From positions 2,541,241 through 2,605,240 of the forward strand of contig NZ_CM001024.1 of the NCBI RefSeq assembly GCF_000160775.2: DNA of 64,000 nucleotides. Direction: 5' to 3'. Source of the stretch: Aeromicrobium marinum DSM 15272 (lineage in GTDB: Bacteria > Actinomycetota > Actinomycetes > Propionibacteriales > Nocardioidaceae). The translations under genes and the position numbers were made by a program. The notes below the pieces were generated by a model that ran no database searches, was not told the origin of the DNA, and was given only the letters and a program-made list of their open reading frames with translations. Positions 1 through 8,353 of the stretch are shown piece after piece (position 1 is the stretch's first letter; each line of letters starts with the position of its first letter).

Positions 1-209
<209 letters not shown>

Positions 210-216
210 CCCCCTC

Positions 217-293
217 CCCCGACCCAGAAGTGCTCCCAAACCAACCGATCTCAGGGTGAAATGGGTTGATCTGGGAGCACTTCTGGGTCGGGG
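217..293. repeat. Palindromic repeat PAL-A, copy 1 (possible bidirectional terminator)
   Basis: Two 22-base arms (217-238 and 272-293) are perfect reverse complements, starting CCCCGACCCAGAAGTG and separated by a 33-base loop. The element fills the gap between the convergent upp and pntB stops; its right arm ends at the base before the pntB stop codon. A second copy lies at 59137-59213 with a compensated stem change. There is no T-run, so it is not a canonical intrinsic terminator, but the position suits mRNA end formation. Confidence 0.8.
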
Positions 294-1700
294 TCAGAGG
301 GCGCGGAGGATGTCCTCGACCTTGTCCTTGGCGTCACCGAACAGCATCTGGGTGTTGTCGCGGAAGAACAGCGGGTTCTGCACCCCGGCGTAGCCCGCGG
401 CCATCGACCGCTTGAACACGATCACGTCGGCGGCCTCCCACACGTGCAGCACCGGCATGCCCGCGATCGGGCTCGTGGGGTCGTCGGCCGCGGCGGGGTT
501 GACCGTGTCGTTGGCACCGATCACGAGCACCACCGAGGTGTCGCCGAGATCGTCGTTGATCTCGTCCATCTCCAGGACGATGTCGTACGGCACCTTGGCC
601 TCGGCCAGCAGCACGTTCATGTGGCCCGGCAGCCGGCCGGCGACCGGGTGGATGCCGAACCGCACCTCCACGCCGCGCTCGCGCAGCTTGCGGACCAGGT
701 CCGCGACCGGGTACTGCGCCTGTGCCACCGCCATGCCGTAGCCGGGGGTGATGACGACCGACCGCGCGTTCTTCAGCAGCTCGGCGGTGTCCTCGGCGGA
801 GATCTCGCGGTGCTCGCCGTAGTCGGTGTCCTCGCCACCGGAGGCCACGATGCCGAACCCGCCGGCGATGACCGAGATGAACGAGCGGTTCATCGCCTTG
901 CACATGATGTACGAGAGGAACGCGCCCGACGAGCCGACGAGCGCGCCGGTGACGATCAGCAGGTTGTTGTTCAGCAGGAAGCCGACGGCGGCTGCGGCCC
1001 AGCCCGAGTAGCTGTTGAGCATCGACACCACGACCGGCATGTCGCCGCCGCCGATCGAGGCGACCAGGTGCCAGCCGAGGGCCAGGGCGATGGCGGTGAC
1101 GGCGATCAGCATCCACAGCTGCGGCTCGATCACGAAGGCGATGGTGAGGGCGCCGAACGCCGCGAGCGCACCGAGGTTCAGCAGGTTCTTGCCCGGCAGC
1201 ACCAGCGGGCTGGAGTTGATCCGCGCCGAGAGCTTGAGGAACGCCACGATCGAGCCGGTGAAGGTGACCGCGCCGATGAAGACGCCGATGAACACCTCGG
1301 CGCTGTGGATGCGCAGCAGCTCGTCCAGGACCTTGCCCTGACCGTCGGGCGACCCCTCGACCTCGAGGTAGCCGTTCCAGCCGACGATCACGGCGGCGAG
1401 GCCGACGAAGCTGTGCAGCAGGGCGATCAGCTCGGGCATGCCGGTCATCTCGACACTGCGCGCACGCGCCAGGCCGATGACCGCGCCGACGGCCATCGCG
1501 CCGAGCAGCAGCACGATCGCGAGCGCCTCGGCGTCACGGATCACCAGGGCGACGGTGGCGACGAGCGCGACCGCCATGCCGGCGATGCCGTAGGTGATGC
1601 CCGCCCGGGCGGTCTCGTGCTTCGACAGCCCCGCGAGGCTGAAGATGAACAGCAGGGCAGCGACGATGTAGGCCGCTTGCGCGGCGGTGTCAGCACTCAT
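294..1700 (-). CDS. pntB: NAD(P) transhydrogenase subunit beta
   Basis: A 468-residue PntB. The N-terminal two thirds are hydrophobic with about eight or nine membrane spans. The C-terminal NADP(H)-binding domain starts near residue 305 and shows [21 protein letters not shown] and [16 protein letters not shown], all family hallmarks. With PntA it couples proton re-entry to hydride transfer between NADH and NADP+ in the cytoplasmic membrane. It starts six bases after the pntA stop, so the two are one operon. Length and motifs are normal. Confidence 0.96.
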   Translation of the reverse strand: MSADTAAQAAYIVAALLFIFSLAGLSKHETARAGITYGIAGMAVALVATVALVIRDAEALAIVLLLGAMAVGAVIGLARARSVEMTGMPELIALLHSFVGLAAVIVGWNGYLEVEGSPDGQGKVLDELLRIHSAEVFIGVFIGAVTFTGSIVAFLKLSARINSSPLVLPGKNLLNLGALAAFGALTIAFVIEPQLWMLIAVTAIALALGWHLVASIGGGDMPVVVSMLNSYSGWAAAAVGFLLNNNLLIVTGALVGSSGAFLSYIMCKAMNRSFISVIAGGFGIVASGGEDTDYGEHREISAEDTAELLKNARSVVITPGYGMAVAQAQYPVADLVRKLRERGVEVRFGIHPVAGRLPGHMNVLLAEAKVPYDIVLEMDEINDDLGDTSVVLVIGANDTVNPAAADDPTSPIAGMPVLHVWEAADVIVFKRSMAAGYAGVQNPLFFRDNTQMLFGDAKDKVEDILRAL

Positions 1701-1706
1701 CTGGGC

Positions 1707-3275
1707 TCAGCCTTTCGAAAACATGCCGAGCATGCGACGGGTCACGGCGAATCCGCCGAAGACGTTGATGCTGGCGACGAGCACCGCGATGGACGCGAGG
1801 ATGATCACGGCGGTGTCGTCGGTGGTCATCTGCACGAGCGCGCCGACGACGATGATGCCGCTGATGGCGTTCGTGACACTCATCAACGGGGTGTGCAGGG
1901 CGTGGTGCACCTTGCCGATGACGTAGTAGCCGATGACGATCGCGAGCACGAAGACCGTGATGTTGCCGATCAGCTGCTGCGGGGCGATCGAGGTGAGACC
2001 GAACAGCAGGGCGGCACCGACCCCCACGAACGCGTACTTCCGGGCGTCGGTGAGCGGCGCCTTCTCGACCTTCGGGGCGACCTCGGCCGGCGCAGCGGCC
2101 GCAGGGGCCGCCGACACCTCCACCGGCGGGGGCGGCCAGGTGATCTCACCGTCGCGCACCACCGTCACGGCCCGCTGGACCACGTCGTCGAAGTCCAGCA
2201 CCAGCTGGCCGTCCTTGCCGGGCGTCAGCAGCTTCAGCAGGTTGACCAAATTGGTGCCGTACAGCTGCGAGGCCTGCGTGGGCAGCCGGCCGGCCAGGTC
2301 GGTGTAGCCGATGATCGTGACGCCGTTGTCGGTCACGACGACCTCGCCGGGCTTGGAGCCGGCGACGTTGCCGCCCTGGGCCGCGGCCATGTCGACGATG
2401 ACGCTGCCGGACTTCATGCTGGCGACGTCGGCCTCGGTGATCAGGCGAGGGGCGGCGCGACCCGGGATCAGCGCGGTCGTGATGATGATGTCGACCTCGG
2501 CGGCCTGCTCGGAGTACAGCTCCGCGGCCCGGCGGTCGTAGTCCTCGCTGGTGGCCTTGGCGTAGCCGTCGGTGCTCTTCTCGACCTCGACGTCGACGGC
2601 GAGGTACTCGCCGCCGATCGACTTGACCTGGTCGGCGACCTCCGGCCGCGGGTCGGTGGCCCGCACGATCGCGCCCAGGCTGCTGGCCGCGCCGATGGCG
2701 GCCAACCCGGCCACACCGGCGCCGGCCACGAGCACCGTGGCGGGCGGGACCTTGCCGGCGGCGGTGACCTGGCCGGTGAAGAACCGGCCGAAGACGTGGG
2801 CGGCCTCGACGACGGCGCGGTAGCCGGCGATGTTGGCCATCGAGCTCAGCACGTCCATCGACTGAGCGCGCGAGATGCGCGGCACGGCGTCCATGGCCAG
2901 CACCGTGATGGGGCGGGTGGCGAGCTGTTCGAGCAGGTCGGGGTTGAACGCCGGGGCCACCAGACTGATCACGGTGGCGCCATCGCGGAGGAACCCGATC
3001 TCGGGGACCGACGGGGCGTTGACCTTCAGCACCAGGTCGGCGCCCCAGGCGTCACCGGCGGTGCCGACGGTCGCACCGGCGGCTGCGTAGGCCTCGTCGG
3101 TGAAGCTGGCCTTCTCGCCGGCGCCGGACTCCACGGCGACCTCGTACCCGAGGGTGATCAGCTGCTTGACGGTGGCGGGGGTGGCGGCCACGCGGGTCTC
3201 GCCGGGCGTCGACTCCGCGACGACGCCGACCCGTCCCGGCGCCACGGGCGGGAGGATCTCGGTGGCTGTGCTCAT
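1707..3275 (-). CDS. pntA: NAD(P) transhydrogenase subunit alpha (fused form)
   Basis: A full-length alpha subunit of about 522 residues. The N-terminal NAD(H)-binding domain contains [18 protein letters not shown] near residue 185 followed by the DPRPEV loop. A Pro/Ala-rich hinge (about 385-405) leads to a C-terminal segment with four predicted membrane spans, so the two polypeptides found split in some actinobacteria are fused here. The start at ATG 3275 (MSTATE) was preferred; an in-frame GTG lies 9 bases upstream at 3284. It is co-transcribed with pntB. A perfect palindrome at 3316-3333 lies just upstream. Confidence 0.95.
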   Translation of the reverse strand: MSTATEILPPVAPGRVGVVAESTPGETRVAATPATVKQLITLGYEVAVESGAGEKASFTDEAYAAAGATVGTAGDAWGADLVLKVNAPSVPEIGFLRDGATVISLVAPAFNPDLLEQLATRPITVLAMDAVPRISRAQSMDVLSSMANIAGYRAVVEAAHVFGRFFTGQVTAAGKVPPATVLVAGAGVAGLAAIGAASSLGAIVRATDPRPEVADQVKSIGGEYLAVDVEVEKSTDGYAKATSEDYDRRAAELYSEQAAEVDIIITTALIPGRAAPRLITEADVASMKSGSVIVDMAAAQGGNVAGSKPGEVVVTDNGVTIIGYTDLAGRLPTQASQLYGTNLVNLLKLLTPGKDGQLVLDFDDVVQRAVTVVRDGEITWPPPPVEVSAAPAAAAPAEVAPKVEKAPLTDARKYAFVGVGAALLFGLTSIAPQQLIGNITVFVLAIVIGYYVIGKVHHALHTPLMSVTNAISGIIVVGALVQMTTDDTAVIILASIAVLVASINVFGGFAVTRRMLGMFSKG

Positions 3276-3315
3276 TGGCGGCACGTTATCCGTTCGTCAT
3301 CGGACCGGCCAGTAC

Positions 3316-3333
3316 GTGAGACGGTCGTCTCAC
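3316..3333. promoter_or_regulatory. Perfect palindrome upstream of pntA
   Basis: GTGAGACG-GT-CGTCTCAC is an 8-2-8 perfect inverted repeat about 40 bases upstream of the pntA start, between the divergent pntA and the small gene at 3414. Position and symmetry suit a dimeric regulator's operator. No cognate regulator was identified. Confidence 0.4.
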
Positions 3334-3413
3334 CTGCTGGCACGGTGGTCCGGCCCACTAGGTCACGCGTAGCGTCCCACACGGACTCGTCCGCTCTGGG
3401 GGAAAGGTGGGCC

Positions 3414-3797
3414 ATGGACCCCTCCGCCACGATCAGCCTGACCGCCGGGCTGGCCATGCTCGCGGTGCTGCTGCAGCACCTCAGGTGTGCCGTTCTGGAC
3501 GGGCACCTGGGTCGCAACGGTGCCGTCGGCCTGCGCACCCGGGCGACACGCTCGTCGGACCGAGCCTGGACGGCGGGCCACCTCGCGGCGGCGCCACGGC
3601 TGCGCGCCGCGTGGATCTCCGCCGCCGTGGGTGCTGCCGCCACCGTGGCCGCCGCCGGCGTCCAGGCGGCCGTGGGCGACCGGTCACCCTGGGCCCTGCT
3701 GCCGTCGGGGGTGGCCTACGCGGTCGTGCTCGGTCTGGTCGCGGCCGCCGGGGTCACCGCCGACCGCGCCGCCCGCCGGATCCGCGACGAGGAGTAG
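3414..3797 (+). CDS. SdpI-like small membrane protein
   Basis: 127 residues with three hydrophobic segments (about 5-22, 65-85, 95-115). The central GLRTRATRSSDRAWTAGH resembles the conserved 'G(I/L)RT..T..SD..W' stretch of the SdpI family of membrane immunity and signalling proteins. ATG 3414 was chosen because GGGGGAAAGGTGG sits 3-15 bases upstream; the open frame extends much further upstream only because it is antisense to pntAB. It is divergent from pntA. The function beyond family resemblance is unknown. Confidence 0.6.
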   Translation: MDPSATISLTAGLAMLAVLLQHLRCAVLDGHLGRNGAVGLRTRATRSSDRAWTAGHLAAAPRLRAAWISAAVGAAATVAAAGVQAAVGDRSPWALLPSGVAYAVVLGLVAAAGVTADRAARRIRDEE

Positions 3798-3820
3798 CCC
3801 GCCGCGAGCGCCGGCACCGG

Positions 3821-4126
3821 CTACGCGATTCCCCAGCCCTCCCGGAACTGCTCGGGCGACTGGGTGGCGAGCTGGTCGCGCATCACCGCGAGCAGGTGCG
3901 CGGCGCCGTCCGGCCCGCCGGCCGGAATGCTCAGCTCCAGGCTGCCGTCGTGGCGTCCCCGGACGACGACCCTGCCCTCGTTGGTCAGCTCGAACCGTCC
4001 GCCGAACGTCGCACACCACAGGTCGAGCACACCCGCGATCACCGTGCCGAACCGCTCGCGACGGCGAGGCTCGATGGCGGCGGTGTAGACGTCGCCGGCA
4101 GTGGGGGGCTCGAGGGTCGACGTCAT
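3821..4126 (-). CDS. Hypothetical protein, 101 residues
   Basis: A soluble protein of 101 residues, not recognised. The middle (about 35-75) looks like a small alpha/beta domain with alternating hydrophobic strands, and it lacks a signal peptide or membrane span. It is convergent with the SdpI-like gene and is the last chromosomal gene before the left attachment repeat at 4210. Support comes from codon bias, a clean ATG and the absence of a better frame on either strand. Confidence 0.55.
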   Translation of the reverse strand: MTSTLEPPTAGDVYTAAIEPRRRERFGTVIAGVLDLWCATFGGRFELTNEGRVVVRGRHDGSLELSIPAGGPDGAAHLLAVMRDQLATQSPEQFREGWGIA

Positions 4127-4209
4127 GGCTCCACGGTAGCTCGGCGAGCAGGATGGCCCCCGGTGACGGAGCCGCCCCGGCCTGCCGCCGACCTGGGCAC
4201 ACCCACCAG

Positions 4210-4226
4210 ATCAGTAGTACCAGGGG
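4210..4226. repeat. Left attachment repeat (attL side)
   Basis: A 17-bp copy of the menB 3' end (reverse complement of the codons for the final residues plus stop), identical to 20800-20816 and in the same orientation. Here no menB gene is attached, as expected of the displaced duplicate made by site-specific integration into a gene end. Confidence 0.8.
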
Positions 4227-4465
4227 AAGCATCTCGACGACTTTTGGTCGATGTTGAACCGCGTTGGAGGTTATCCAAAACAGCTTCTGACCTGGGGAAA
4301 CGCACATCCCATGGCGTTGGTCGATGTTGACCAGCTTCTGCCAAGGCTGAAGGTTTTGCGGACTTTTTGCGGACCAGAATGCTTGCGTGGGCGACGCCAC
4401 TTCGAGCCGCCAGACCCACGGCTGAAGGTCGCGTCGTCAGGTCCGCATGAGCCTCTTTCAGGGAC
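4227..4465. other. Non-coding left end of the element with candidate integrase arm sites
   Basis: No convincing gene lies in 4127-4465. Inside the element end are a 14-base direct repeat TTGGTCGATGTTGA (4244-4257 and 4317-4330), each followed by a CAGCTTCTG motif, and TTGCGGACTTTTTGCGGAC at 4356-4374. The latter 19-mer recurs at 20728-20746 near the other end. Such repeats flanking a core site are typical of arm-type integrase or excisionase binding sites; this role is inferred. Confidence 0.5.
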
Positions 4466-5296
4466 TCAAGATTTTCCGGCGCGTTGTTCGTAGGCTTGGC
4501 GCGCCGACGGGTCGACGCCCGCCAGGAACATCTGTTCTCCGCCCAGACGCCGGGCCAGGCCCTCGGCCACGGAACGGGGCATGAAGCGTTGCGCGGCCAG
4601 CACTTGGCCCATGACCCTGGTGACGTAGGCACGCGGGCGTGGCCTCTCGAGAAGCCCGGCAATCGCGTCCGCGATCTCCTCGGGCTCCGCATTGCGGAAT
4701 CCCCGTGGCCCGGTGGTGCCGGCAACCAGTTCGGTGTTGGTGAACGTGGGCAGCACCAAGGAGACACTGACCCCGCTGGTGCGGTGCTCGAGGCGGACCG
4801 CTTCGGTGAATGCGATCACTGCGGCCTTGGTGGCGCAGTAGGTCGCCGCACCGGGGACGAACGCCTCGCCCGCCATCGACGCGATGTTGATGATGTGTCC
4901 ATTGCGGCGAGGGAGCATCGAGGCGAGGGCGATCTTGGTGCCGGTAATGACGCCGTGGAGGTTGATGTCGACCATGCGGCGGGCCGCCTCCTCGGGCTCC
5001 TCGAGGGTCGGCCCGACGGGCATGATGCCGGCATTGTTGATCAGCACGTCGGGTGTGCCCAGCCGCTCGGAGACCATCGAGTAGAACGCACGGAACGACT
5101 CCCCGTCCGTCACGTCGAGGCGGCCCGTGACCTCGAGCCCGAGCTCGTCTGCCGCTGCGAGCAGGCGCGTCTCGTCGATGTCGCCGATGGCCACCCGAGC
5201 GCCACGCTCGATGAGCGTGCGCGCGGTCGCGTAGCCGATGCCTCGTGCGCCGCCGGTGATGACGACGACTTGGCCGCGAAGTGAGCTGGAGGTCAT
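4466..5296 (-). CDS. Short-chain dehydrogenase/reductase
   Basis: 276 residues, classical SDR: TGGARGIG cofactor motif at 14-21, NNAG at 87-90, Ser140, and Tyr153/Lys157 in the YxxxK motif. The acidic residue after strand 2 (DID, 39-41) suggests NAD(H) preference. ATG 5296 is taken as start because the Rossmann fold begins about ten residues later. It is the last gene of the CYP153 operon, 88 bases after the thioesterase. It may oxidise an alcohol produced by the P450, which is inferred from context; the substrate is unknown. Confidence 0.85.
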   Translation of the reverse strand: MTSSSLRGQVVVITGGARGIGYATARTLIERGARVAIGDIDETRLLAAADELGLEVTGRLDVTDGESFRAFYSMVSERLGTPDVLINNAGIMPVGPTLEEPEEAARRMVDINLHGVITGTKIALASMLPRRNGHIINIASMAGEAFVPGAATYCATKAAVIAFTEAVRLEHRTSGVSVSLVLPTFTNTELVAGTTGPRGFRNAEPEEIADAIAGLLERPRPRAYVTRVMGQVLAAQRFMPRSVAEGLARRLGGEQMFLAGVDPSARQAYEQRAGKS

Positions 5297-5384
5297 GACG
5301 TCCCAATCTGCGCCCACGGGTGTGGGCGTCTCGTTGAACTGGAGGGGGAAACGACAGCTAACAGTTACGGGGCGGCCTGTCCGC

Positions 5385-5897
5385 TCATATCGGGCGTGCC
5401 AGGGGCGGAGAGTTGCTGGCACCCTGTCTGAAGTGGGCTTCGTCCACGCGCAGGAACAGCGCCGATGCGAAGGCCACCAAACCTCCTGAGGTGTCGCGCA
5501 TCTCGGCCTCGACGAAGAGCTTGCGTCCTTCCGCACGAACGATTTTGGCAACCAGTTCGTAGGCCACTCCCAGGAGCACAGGCGAGTCGTAGCGCACTTC
5601 GAGCTGTCGGGTGACCGCGGGGGCGCCGGTGAGGTAGAGGAGAAAGCCGAACAGATCGTCGAGAACTGTGGCCACGGCACCGCCGTGCGCGATCCCGGGA
5701 GCACCTACGTGGCGCTGGTCGAACACATGGACCGCATGGACCTCCTCGCCGCGGCGGTGCACCACCAGGTGATGTCCATGAGGATTGTCGGGTCCGCACG
5801 CGAGACAGTGGTCGTGGTGCGGCGGAAGGAGAGCGCCGTCTTCGTGCGGCTTGAACTTGTCCAGCCAGGTCGCCAGGATTTCTTCGACGCTCGTCAC
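5385..5897 (-). CDS. PaaI-type hotdog thioesterase
   Basis: 170 residues with the 4HBT/PaaI hotdog core: GPDNPHG near 35-41, then GIAHGGAVATVLDDLFG (68-84) forming the central helix with its active-site region, and a strand VTRQLEVRYDSPV. These enzymes hydrolyse acyl-CoA thioesters in the cytosol. It uses a GTG start whose bases overlap the stop of the upstream BtrH-like gene (GTGA, 5894-5897), indicating translational coupling. A broken paralogue lies at 11229-11659. Confidence 0.85.
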   Translation of the reverse strand: MTSVEEILATWLDKFKPHEDGALLPPHHDHCLACGPDNPHGHHLVVHRRGEEVHAVHVFDQRHVGAPGIAHGGAVATVLDDLFGFLLYLTGAPAVTRQLEVRYDSPVLLGVAYELVAKIVRAEGRKLFVEAEMRDTSGGLVAFASALFLRVDEAHFRQGASNSPPLARPI

Positions 5898-6976
5898 GAC
5901 CGCGCCCCAGGTTCGCCGGTTGCGTTCAGCGACGCAGATGCCTGCTGCAGGGCTGCGACCAAGTTCCTTTCGAGGTCAGGAAGGCTTGCGGCCGCGCGTG
6001 CGACTCGGGCTGCCCTGGCAGCCAGTGACTCGTCAGCGATGGCCGCGCGTGCCAGGGTCTGCCACGCGGCCGCAGACTCTGCTGCCACTGCAGCGGCTTC
6101 TGCGGCCTCGGTTGAGCTGAGGAGCTCGGCAACCTGCGCGCAGCCCTGGGACTGCAACAGCCGGAAGAGTCCCCCGCCGGTTCCTGCCTTGTCGACGAAG
6201 ACCGGCAGCACCCGTAGTGCTGCCTCCAGGTCTGCGGCATTCAGCTCGTGCGGCCAGGCTGCGACGTCGTCGGCGAAGGCCTGAACACCGCCCAGCCCCG
6301 AACCTGCGCATGCTCCGGGCGGCAGGATGGACAGGTCCACCAAGTCGTCGCCTCCGGTGAGCATGGAATGGGCGGACGCCGCGAACGCTTCGGCAGCGAT
6401 TCCCGCCAGGTCCGGCAGGCTCTCTGGCCAGCGGACCGCGAAGGTGGCATGTCTCGTCGGAACCGGGAATGCGGTCGAGCTGCGAGCCTCGGCAAGCGCT
6501 TCGTAGGGCACTTCCTGGATGTCCTCGCGGTCGTTGTCAGCGACGAAGGCGGTGTTCGTGGCGTCGTCGTAGCCGATCACGACGATGTCATGTCGGCTCA
6601 TCTGGAGTCGGACGCGCAGGTAAGGCAGCTTGGCGATGTCTGCCCACACCATGACGGGCCTGCCGGCGTCGAGCTCGTCGACCACCCACTGCCACCCGAG
6701 GATGGGGTCATCGGACTGCTTGAACTCGACGGCAGCGCCCAGCCTGCCGAGCACATCGAGCTCCAGATCTCCCCCACGGCCAACGAGGTAGACGGGCGGC
6801 ACCATTCCAGGGACACGGAGGTAGCTGAAGCCCAGCCCGCCTCCGAGGGCGAAGACCAGGCCCTCCTGGGGCGGGCCGTCCCACCCGAGGCCTGCCCACT
6901 CGACCAGGTCGCGCAACGCGCCCGACCCGCAATGGCCGGCGCTGCGGTGGGGATAGTCCAGCAACACCCTGGTCAC
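5894..6976 (-). CDS. BtrH N-terminal domain / DUF4872-like protein
   Basis: 360 residues. The N-terminal half resembles the BtrH_N family: HCGSGAL (15-21) with a conserved Cys16, FALGGGLGFSYL (42-53) and RHDIVVIGYDD (128-138) with a possible partner His129, giving a papain-like Cys/His arrangement. In butirosin biosynthesis, BtrH moves an acyl group from a carrier protein to an aminoglycoside. The C-terminal third is Ala-rich and helical. It starts with GTG overlapping the stop of a 29-codon mini-gene by 4 bases, and its own stop overlaps the thioesterase start. Acyl transfer is a family-based guess; the substrate is unknown. Confidence 0.7.
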   Translation of the reverse strand: MTRVLLDYPHRSAGHCGSGALRDLVEWAGLGWDGPPQEGLVFALGGGLGFSYLRVPGMVPPVYLVGRGGDLELDVLGRLGAAVEFKQSDDPILGWQWVVDELDAGRPVMVWADIAKLPYLRVRLQMSRHDIVVIGYDDATNTAFVADNDREDIQEVPYEALAEARSSTAFPVPTRHATFAVRWPESLPDLAGIAAEAFAASAHSMLTGGDDLVDLSILPPGACAGSGLGGVQAFADDVAAWPHELNAADLEAALRVLPVFVDKAGTGGGLFRLLQSQGCAQVAELLSSTEAAEAAAVAAESAAAWQTLARAAIADESLAARAARVARAAASLPDLERNLVAALQQASASLNATGEPGARS

Positions 6977-7062
6977 GCGGTCAGCTCCGATCCATTGATG
7001 GCTGTTTCATGCCGCACGACCGCGGCCGTGATCAGCGCGACGTTCACGATCGTGTTCTGCAT
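6973..7062 (-). CDS. Candidate 29-residue peptide coupled to the BtrH-like gene
   Basis: A mini-ORF too short for routine calling. ATG 7062 is preceded by AAGGA six bases upstream, the best Shine-Dalgarno in this part of the operon. The TGA at 6973-6975 overlaps the GTG start of the BtrH-like gene (GTGA). The product starts MQNTIVNVALITAAVV and ends HETAINGSELTA; it has a hydrophobic first half, one His and no Cys. It could be a modified peptide, a small membrane or partner protein, or only a translational leader. No family was recognised. Confidence 0.5.
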   Translation of the reverse strand: MQNTIVNVALITAAVVRHETAINGSELTA

Positions 7063-7150
7063 CGGAGGTCCTTCCCGGGAGGTGGGGCGAGCGAATGCGA
7101 AAGCGTTGGTCAATCAGCGGTGGCAGCGCCGCCTGAGCGGAGGCGAGAGA

Positions 7151-8353
7151 TCAGTCCGCTGCGATCTGCACCAGCTCGGCGCGATCGACCTCGAGCCCTT
7201 CGGTGATCTTCTGCTTGCTTCGCATGAAGTCGCGCGGTCGGTTGACGCAGTCGGCTGCGATCAACTTCTGCTCACGCAGGTAGAAGCAGGTGAAGTCGCG
7301 GTCTCGAGTCGGGTCGCTGCTGAGCAGGATCTCGTCGTACCCGGCGCTCAGGCCGGCGATCTGGAGCTTGAGGTCGTACTGGTCGGACCAGAACCACGGC
7401 AGCGCGGCGATGGTCTTCTCCTTGCCGCACATCGTCGCCGCCGCGGCTTTTGCCTGCTCGCCGGCGCTGGGCACCGACTCCAACCGGATCCTGCGCCCGT
7501 AGCGCGTCATCCAGTGGCTGGTGCAGTCGCCTGCCGCGACGATGTCGGTGTCGCTGGTGCGGGCGTTGTCGTCGATGACGACGCCGTCATCAACGACAAG
7601 GCCTGCGGCCGCGGCCAGCTCGGTGTTCGGCTCGATTCCCACGCCGATGACCACGAGGTCGGCGCGAAGCCGCTCCCCGCCGGCGAGCTGGACCTCACGG
7701 ACGCGATCTTCGCCGGTCATGGCCTCGACCAGGGCGCCGGTGCGGATCGTGACACCCGCCTCGCGGTGGATCCGCTCGTAGAAGGCCGACACCTCCGGCG
7801 CCGTGACCCGCATCAGCACCCGCTCGGCGGCTTCGAGGACGGTGACGTCCAGGCCCAAAGCAAGGAGGGATGCTGCGGTCTCCAGTCCGATGTAGCCGCC
7901 GCCCACGATCACCGCGCGCTTACCTGGCTGCGCCGACTCCCGGATCTGCTCTACATCGGCAAACGTGCGCAGGTAATGGACGCCCGGGAGATCGGCTCCC
8001 GGGACCGGGAGCAGCCGGGCCCGCCCGCCGGTGCACAGCGCGAGCTTGTCGTAGGACAAGCTGTGGCCGTCGGCCATCACGAGCCGGCGCTCTGCTCGCT
8101 CGATGGACTCCACGCGAGCATCTCGCAGCTCGATCTCCTGCTTCGCATAGAAGGCTGGCTTGCGGATCGCCAGCTCGCCGATGGCGCTCTTTCCCGACAG
8201 GTAGGCCTTCGACAGCGGCGGCCGGTGGTATGGAAGGACTGCCTCGTCGCCGATGAGGACGACTCGCCCGGACCACCCCTGCTGACGCAAGCCCGCCACC
8301 ACCTGCGCGCCGGCGTGACTGGCTCCGACGACAACTGCGGTCCCCTGCGTCAT
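7151..8353 (-). CDS. FAD-dependent NAD(P)H-ferredoxin reductase of the P450 system
   Basis: 400 residues of the rubredoxin/putidaredoxin reductase type. The FAD-binding N-terminus has VVVGASHAGAQ (GxSxAG, 7-17) and a YHRPPLSK motif (42-49); the NAD(P)H site is IVGGGYIGLE (149-158); the second FAD motif is near VAAGDCTSH. It supplies electrons from NAD(P)H to the 2Fe-2S ferredoxin at 9764, which feeds the CYP153. Its ATG overlaps the P450 stop (ATGA), so the two are translationally coupled. Confidence 0.92.
   Translation of the reverse strand: MTQGTAVVVGASHAGAQVVAGLRQQGWSGRVVLIGDEAVLPYHRPPLSKAYLSGKSAIGELAIRKPAFYAKQEIELRDARVESIERAERRLVMADGHSLSYDKLALCTGGRARLLPVPGADLPGVHYLRTFADVEQIRESAQPGKRAVIVGGGYIGLETAASLLALGLDVTVLEAAERVLMRVTAPEVSAFYERIHREAGVTIRTGALVEAMTGEDRVREVQLAGGERLRADLVVIGVGIEPNTELAAAAGLVVDDGVVIDDNARTSDTDIVAAGDCTSHWMTRYGRRIRLESVPSAGEQAKAAAATMCGKEKTIAALPWFWSDQYDLKLQIAGLSAGYDEILLSSDPTRDRDFTCFYLREQKLIAADCVNRPRDFMRSKQKITEGLEVDRAELVQIAAD

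Noticed and set aside
444-3797. Very long plus-strand open frame opposite pntA and pntB
   Set aside because: It is antisense to two clear genes, has Arg/Asp/Gly-rich composition typical of shadow frames in high-G+C DNA, and only its last 127 codons (from 3414) form a plausible gene.
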